Assembly (NCBI GenBank): GCA_949987705.1
Contig: OX465281.1
Coordinates: 100,897,248 to 100,961,247 of the forward strand
Source: Thereva unica
Lineage: Eukaryota > Arthropoda > Insecta > Diptera > Therevidae
Reading direction: 5' to 3'
DNA length: 64,000 bases
Shown here: in pieces, positions 57,658-64,000 of the stretch
Numbering within the stretch: the stretch's first letter is position 1
How the letters are laid out: every line of letters starts with the position of its first letter
Notes under the pieces: generated by a model
The model's input: only the letters and a program-made list of their open reading frames with translations
Databases searched by the model: none
What the model was told of the DNA's origin: nothing
Position numbers and translations under genes: made by a program

Positions 57658-58974
57658 CCCTGGTGGAAATAGAACAGGGCGTGCCATGTTTGTAACGTGG
57701 CCCTAGTAGGATTAAGCATGGTTTTCCCTAATAAGGAAACCTGGGTTTAAGCCTTTGTAGATCTATACGGGGCGTAACATGGGTTCCCTATTAGGGCTGA
57801 AAAAGTTCATTCCTAGCTTAATATACTCGGGGGCTAACTAAAATGCCTTGTTAGGGCTGAAAACATATTTTCGAGATCAGTTTTAATTGGGGGCCAAGTA
57901 GAAAACCTTGTTAAGGCTGAAATAGTATTCTCAAGTTCAGTTCTAGCCAGGGGCCGACTGGTATGCCTTGTCAGGGCTAAAACAATATTTTCAAGATCAG
58001 CCTTAATCGGGGCAAAACTTGAAATCCTTGTCAGGGCTTAAATAACATTCACATTGTCAGTTCTGCTCTGGGGTTGACTCGAATGCCTTTGTAAGGCTGA
58101 AATAATATTTTACAGATCAGTTTTAAACGGGGTCATACAGTATGACTAGTCTAGTCTAGAATGCCTCATTAGGGCTAAAATAATATTTATAATTCGATAC
58201 AAAAATATTTTCAATCCTGACAAACGATTATTTATTTAGATATTTTGTTCATTTCTCGCTTTATCGAATATGAATTATGACTTGTTTTTAATATATTTGC
58301 AATTAAAAATCGAATCAAATCAGTTCGTTTTCACTTTTATCTCCAATAAAAATAATTCATACCCAATAAAAATTAATTTTTTTTTCAAGTATAATAATTA
58401 TAACCCGAGTACGGCTAAGAGGGGTAAAATTGTACTCGTCCTAGCAAGGTCTGTGTAGTTTTGGCCAAGGTTGAGCTAGATATGCAGCCGATAATAATAA
58501 TATAATTCATGTTTAATAGCTACAGCCCGATTAATTCTAAAGGGGTAAGATAGTACCAGTCCTAACAAGGCCTGCGTATTTTGGGCCAAGTTTGAGCTAG
58601 ATATGCAGCCGACAATAAATATTTGATTAGAATTTGATAGTTACAGCCCGATTTAGCCTGAAAGGGGTAAGACTGTACCAACCCTAACAAGGTCAGGGTA
58701 ATTTGGGCCAAGTTAGAGCAAGGTAAACAGCCGTTTAAAAATATTCAAATAGGGCTAGATATACATAGCCCGATCGACTCTAGGAGGACTACGAAGTTAA
58801 AGCCCTAACAAGGTATTCTAGACAAAGCCCTATTAGGGAATCATGACTAGCTCTGGCCAATGCCCTGCGTTACGTTCCTAGCTATAGCTAGCTAGTCTGC
58901 AGAATCAGGGCTAGTTAGGAAAATAGTTTACCCTGTTAGAGCTAGTTTTGGCCCTGTCAACTTTTCCACCAGGG
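57658..58974. mobile_element. TA-flanked element with internal repeats, 1317 bp
   Basis: Ends CCCTGGTGGAAA, inverted at the right. TA on both sides; the left arm has the empty site ATCATTATAGCC at about 14810 (other strand). The left half has about eight 60-bp units with CCTTGTTAGGGCTGAAA; the right half has about three units near 115 bp with ACAGCCCGATT...CCTAACAAGG, opposite in sense. No transposase. Confidence 0.8.
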
Positions 58975-59303
58975 TATAGCCATGGTCCTAAATCCAAAGC
59001 AATGCCTGAATGCGAAAGGATCTTTTTGATTGAAAGCCGTGAATTATGCCTACTGGGGACACCACGATATAAAAAAACGCGCCCTGTACTCGACCTCTTA
59101 GGTGGTGTGGAAGAGAGTGCACAAGACTTATTATATTTATAAAGCACTTACAATTCCTGGTGCGTTATAAATTTTAAAATATTCTTTTGGAGTAAAGTGC
59201 GACAGTTTAGCATGGAATGGTTTTACATAAAGAAAGATTTTACTTTTCCCATATCATTAAACATCAAATCTTAATGATGAGGCAAAATACTTCAGTGCCT
59301 GGG

Positions 59304-60989
59304 TGTTCAAATACTTTCACAGCGAGGAATTACCCTTGGTTATCTTTTTATTCTTGGCGGCTCAAAGTCCAACCACCGAATCAACCGAATCACCTTTAGG
59401 GCATTTAATTTTTTTATTATTACAGATGAATAACATTAACGTATGAAGAACAGGTTTAATTACACACTTTCGGAACCGCTGGATAAGGAAGCTTGGTCAT
59501 TTGGCTACTAATGGACATCCATCAAAACATAAACATCATCATATTTGGCCAAGATCGCCACATTAATCATCATCAAATTACATCGTCATTAATATACTAA
59601 TATAATTTAAGTTTATTAGAATTAATTTTCAATTTACGATATTCATTCAAAATTTACTCTGGTAACCCCATCACCTCAATACATGCCTACGTATAAATTA
59701 GCATTCCCACTCTTATCATCGAAGCAAAAATCACTTCAAACGTTACGGTTTTCTTTTGTATCCCCACTTGAACTTGAAATTCAAGCAAACGATTAAATAT
59801 TGTGGCGAACGAAACGCTCGCTCTCTCTGCACCGGAGCTTCACCGAGGTAAGTTGATCCTGAACTTGTTCCTTTTTCCTCCTTTTTCTTTTTTTCCCATT
59901 ACTAACTTTCCTCTGTTGTTGGGTTTCGACCAACAACAGATTTATTAATTTTCCTTGTTGTTGGGATTCGACCATCAACAAGGTTTACTAACCTTTTTCT
60001 GTTTTTGGGTTTCGACCATTAACAGATTTACTAATTTTCCTTGTTGTTGGGATTCGACCATCAACAAGGCTTATTAATTTCGTTTGTTTTGGGTTTCGAC
60101 CATAACAAACTACTAACTTTTCTTTGTTGTTGGGATTCGACCATCAACAAAGATATTAATCTTTACTGTGCTGTTGGGATTCGACCATCAACACAGTACT
60201 TCCTTTCCTTGTAGTTTTCATACAACAGTAATTTCCTTTTTTTTGTCATACAAGTTCAAGGTCAACTCTAAAAAACAGGTGAGTACCTCATTTTATATGC
60301 TGATAAAATTCTATATATATTTTTTTTCTTTTCTCTTTTATTTTGATTCGGTGATTGATTTTATTATTTCTTCGAAATTTTAAACTTCGCGATTTAGTGA
60401 ACAACGTTGTAGAGGTGATTTTTGCAATTCGATAATTAATTCATAGCTTACATCGTTGACGAGGTGATGAGATTGAATTTATAGTTTTCAACATTGTCGA
60501 GGGTGATCCAAATAAATTTTGAGTGAGTCTTCACTTGAATTAATACTTTGTTAAACTTATGAATTGTCAAAAATTTTATCCCTTTTGTATCTTGAAGTTA
60601 TTAAGAAATTGAATTATAGTTTCCAACATTGTTGAGGGTGAATTAAGTAAACTTTGATCAAATCGTCATTTGACTAAATAATTTGACAAATCTCTAATTT
60701 ATCAGAAGTTTTGTCCTTTATTGAAATTTGAATTAATAAACTTACTAACTAAACTAATTAACTAAAACTAAATAACTAAATTTGAACTAATTTATATGAA
60801 CTTGAATTTTATTGAATTACTGATATTTGAATTATCATGAATAAATTTGAACTGTTATAACTGAATCCTACTTCTTCTTCTTTTTATTTGGTTTTTTTGT
60901 TTCTTTACCTTTTTTACACAGGTGTACTGCAGTTAGAAGCGTCAGAGAAATTCCGCTATTCGTTTAAAGTTTTTTTTGTATAAAAAACA
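59304..60989 (+). repeat. Solo LTR, about 1.69 kb
   Basis: Starts TGTTCAAATA and ends AAAAAACA, flanked by CTGGG and CTGGC (5 bp, one mismatch). The left arm has the empty site GCCTGGGATACTATATG (other strand, about 14440). About six repeats near 60 bp with TTGTTGGGATTCGACCATCA lie at 59915-60200. No internal retroelement genes. Orientation not certain. Confidence 0.7.
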
Positions 60990-61432
60990 CTGGCATACTA
61001 TATGATAAAAACCTCTTCCATATGTAATTTAAAACTTTTTACTGCAATTGTCTCAGGCTCAGCTTTTTGTCGAAAATAGAAAAATTTTTATATTCTGTAC
61101 AAAGCAGAAATTAAAATTTGCAGCACCGTATCCACCTGCACACAAAAAAATATGATTTCATAAAAAAAAATAAAAAAAAAATAAAAATCTTCCACGACTA
61201 AATTTTTCCCTAAACCTGAGAAATCGTTTTTAAACAACACAACAACAAAAATTCCGAAAATTTTGTCTCAAAGAACGGCAGGCGCAATCGCAAGTATCCC
61301 AGTTCATGCGATTGCTATATACATGAATTCAAAAGTTCAATGTACATAAGCAGCGAAACCGATAGACAGCTTTTATATATTTCGAAAGCTTTTGAGTCTC
61401 AGTTTTAACATGGATTTTTGAAATCAGTGTAA

Positions 61433-61919
61433 GTAGGGCCATCTATGTCCAAAGCCCGCAAACAAGGTTACGTATCTACTTATAGATAATCAATGTATAA
61501 ATGATTCAATTTTATTCATAAAAGTATGCAATCATACTTACTTAATCATGACGTTCTCACGTTAAACTATCATCCATTGATTATAGAGTAAGTAGATATG
61601 GACAAACATCTTTCAGGTTATCTTGTTAGATGGCGATAGTTACACTGATTTAAGTTTTAGGGCCGCGAATTTCTGTTGTAAACCTCTAAAATCAATGGGA
61701 ATGGGTTTTAAACATTAATTTAATAATATTATTAATTTATTAGTGCATAATAATCATAAAATAGACAAATTTTTCAATTTTGTTATTTTTTAGTAAAAAT
61801 TGAAAAAAAGCAGGTTTGCGCCTGAATTTAGAAAAGCATTTCAAAGCCCTTGACGCATGTTAGAAGAAAAGCCAAAAGTTTCGGATCTAAAAATAGGTTC
61901 ATGCGCGGGTATTCCTTTT
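61433..61919. repeat. Insertion in the right arm made of dispersed repeats
   Basis: Absent from the left arm (which goes straight from CACTGATTTC to AACAAAACAAAACC at 13.18 kb). It contains a piece like the last 100 bp of the 128-bp-array Helitrons (TATTCATAAAAGTATGCAAT, then GACGTTCTCACG) and a module shared with 9016-9240. No gene. Confidence 0.55.
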
Positions 61920-62341
61920 GTTTTGATTTGGAAGGGGGTGGGTGGGCTAAAACTACGATGACTTCTTGGTCGGTGGCTGAAATTTATCAATGAATAACCT
62001 AATGAATGGGAAGAGAGATTTACTAGGAAATTTTGCATCGTGGTTGTTTTATTGTGAGAAAAATAAAATGGGTTTTTTTTAACAAAAATTCTAGTTTTTG
62101 TGTATTGATTTTATTATTGCTTATCAAGAAAATTTAAGTCATTTAGTTTGGGTAAACTTTCTCAAAATATAAATAGCTTACAATGGAATATAGAACACAA
62201 AATACATATAGCTTTCAATTATAGAAAATAATAAAAAACTCAGAATTTAAAACCCTACTTAATGTTTCTAAAGAGTAGGTAGTCGAAACAATCAACGAAG
62301 AACAGCTCTAATTTTGAAAGTTTTTTTTTGATATGTATTAA

Positions 62342-63472
62342 GGGGGTAGACTACAGTAAAATTTTAAAAAAATTCATTTTTTTGGCTTTAAATTTGAAAT
62401 CAGCAACCTCGAAAACCACCGAGTTAGAAATTTCATCACAAAATAATCAAGATTTCACGTTTACCAGAAATTTGGGACTCTGTCCCACAGTGCAATGTTC
62501 AAACGCGTTTTTCTCGAAACGATGTTTTTCAAAACGGTGTACATGATATCAAAAATTACCCACAAAGATACGACACTCTCAAAATTTCCCATAAGCTCCC
62601 TTGCGAGTGAATATATCAATCGACAAGGTGCAAGCGAGATAAAATTCAATTTAAAAACAAAACAAAAATCGAAGAAAGAAAGGGTAAATAAAGAAATGTT
62701 ATTTCACGAAGTGCGAAAGAGACGCACTGATTTCTCTTCTCCGCAATTTTTTGTGCCGTCTGGACTTTTATTTTGCTTGTGTGAATGCATGTACCATTTT
62801 CGTGTATGTACTTCCTGCTCTGCATGTGTTTGTGTAGTTTGCCGTTGCTCCGCCCTCTCGCCATTCCGGAGCGCGTATATGAATAGAGAAGTTGATCATG
62901 GTTTTTACTTTCCTTTTTCTTCGCACAGAAAGGATTACATTGTCGTATCTTTCTGAGTAATTTTTGATGATATCTCAAGATCTAATTAACGAATTGACTT
63001 GAAATTTGACACACTTCTTTTATGGATAAGTGCCTCTGGCGTCACGTAGGATTTTGTCAATATCTTGTTTTGTCCAATAATTATTAACAATCATAACATG
63101 AAATTTGTGCCGAAAAAACGTATGTATAATTCAGGATTTTCTTTCTCGTTGCCAAAAAATGCTAAAAAAAGGCTACGTGACGCGATAGCCAATACCATAT
63201 AGATGATGAGAATATTTGTGTTTTTTTGTCTCAGACGACTGGTTTTCGCAGAATCATGTACACCATCCAACAATGCGTGAAAATCATAGCGATGTGCGAA
63301 GCAACATATATCGAAATATAGCAACATATATCATAACAAAAAAATTTTTAAACGTTTTTTAATATGTACGGAAGATAATAAAAAAAAATTATTAGTGTAA
63401 CATTATTAGTTAGTTAGCAATAAATTAATGAAAATGACCCACAAACAATGCCCGTTACTGTGCTCTACCCCC
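62342..63472. mobile_element. TTAA-flanked DNA element, 1131 bp
   Basis: Inverted ends GGGGGTAGACTACAGTAA / GGGGGTAGAGCACAGTAA with TTAA on both sides (62338-62341 and 63473-63476). TTAA duplication fits Kolobok or piggyBac types; no transposase frame is recognisable. The 153-codon frame at 62495-62956 has no recognisable motif. Confidence 0.75.
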
Positions 63473-63476
63473 TTAA

Positions 63477-64000
63477 GGGTAATTGTTTTTTATCAGACCG
63501 CCCCTAACTCCTCCGCTCTGGGCGCAACAGCAAAAAGGTCGCACCCTACTCCGAGAATATGGTAGAGATTAGGGTGAGGGAGTGGTTGAGAAGCACAATA
63601 CAGAGTCAAAGTCATTGCTAAAATAATTATGTAGTTATTAAACGGCTATTTAAAAAAAAATTACTTGTAAAAAAGTGAATTTCAACCCTGAATAATCTTT
63701 TCATTATTAAAAACAAACCAGTCTGGATACATTATTCAACTGGAAGCCTGCAGTCAAAACCCATAATTAGTGACCTGGTGAGGGGCTACAAAACTTCACT
63801 TGTTTTGCGATGACCATAATATTGCAAACAAGTTGGAGTTCTTGATGTTCAGGTTGCAATGAGAGCCAATATGAAAGAAGAGAGTTCTAGATAAAGCAAT
63901 CAATAAGCATGCTTGGGACAACCAGACCTAGAAAGCACAGACGAAGAAAAATCTAGGATAGAAAACTCTAGTATGTATAAATTAGTAGAAAATTGAAAGA
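63477..64000. other. End of right arm and flanking DNA without a gene
   Basis: 63477-63835 is the outer, diverged part of the right arm. From about 63840 to the end I see no match to the left side and no coding frame. Confidence 0.5.

Larger units (their letters stand above)
42835..63835 (-). repeat. Right arm of the large inverted repeat (with later insertions)
   Basis: The arm's own segments are about 42835-43174, 52718-53272, 55299-57657, 58975-59303, 60990-61432, 61920-62341 and 63473-63835, mirroring the left arm in order. Best identity is in 55.3-57.6 kb. The outermost part (63.5-63.8 kb) still matches 11.3-11.65 and 12.75-12.8 kb at lower identity, for example AAAACCCATAATTA. It has its own private insertions. 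Confidence 0.85.

Noticed and set aside
62495..62956. 153-codon frame in the TTAA-flanked element as a transposase
   Set aside because: No DDE or zinc motif; cysteine-rich end arises from a GTGTGT-like stretch. Too short for piggyBac or Kolobok.
11295..63835. Large inverted repeat as an assembly artefact
   Set aside because: Arms differ by many substitutions and by several clean, duplication-flanked private insertions, which an artefactual fold-back would not create.

Overview
This is eukaryotic DNA, most likely from an insect or other arthropod. It is AT-rich and contains no tRNA, rRNA, operon or ordinary host gene that I can recognise. The content is a nest of transposable elements: CsRn1-like Ty3/Gypsy retrotransposons (CHCC-type Gag, tRNA-Trp-type primer site), jockey/CR1-type LINE ends, Helitron/Helentron pieces, hAT elements, a THAP-type P element, an Academ-like (XPG nuclease + CXC) DNA transposon and many short inverted-repeat elements. 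The species cannot be named from the sequence.

Layout. 1-629: 3' end of a LINE. 630-6736: a decayed minus-strand Gypsy element (Gypsy-1); its right LTR is split by a 1.9-kb Helitron-type insertion with a 128-bp tandem array. 6738-7248: a possible solo LTR. 7386-9015: a broken hAT transposase (minus) joined to a Helentron helicase-endonuclease end (plus). 11.3-63.8 kb: a very large inverted repeat (arms about 11.3-41.96 and 42.84-63.8 kb, about 97% identical in the best part and much lower at the outer ends). Its arms have different private insertions, so one arm often shows the empty site of an insertion in the other. 19733-41032: Gypsy-2 (minus), inserted in the left arm with TSD CAGAT. Its 3' LTR was hit by a Helitron (20002-21625) and by a P element (21670-36135, TSD CGTGTACC). 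The P element was hit by an 8.6-kb Academ-like transposon (22275-30917, TSD TTA) and a hAT element (33873-35598, TSD CTCTTCAT). The Academ gene was hit by two copies of a 633-bp GC-rich element. 41961-42834: spacer of the large inverted repeat, holding an orphan CXC exon. 43175-52717: an intact, young plus-strand Gypsy (Gypsy-3) with 1.74-kb LTRs. 53273-63.8 kb: right arm, with another 128-bp-array Helitron, a TA-flanked element, a solo LTR and a TTAA-flanked element.

Boundaries come mostly from comparing repeated copies inside the window. For example, subtracting the Helitron and the P element plus its TSD from the left Gypsy-2 LTR leaves 523 bp, exactly the size of the uninterrupted right LTR. 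Only Gypsy-3 looks fully coding-competent. The Academ-like gene has one homopolymer frameshift and two insertions; the P transposase has one in-frame TGA and a hAT insertion near the end of its first exon.
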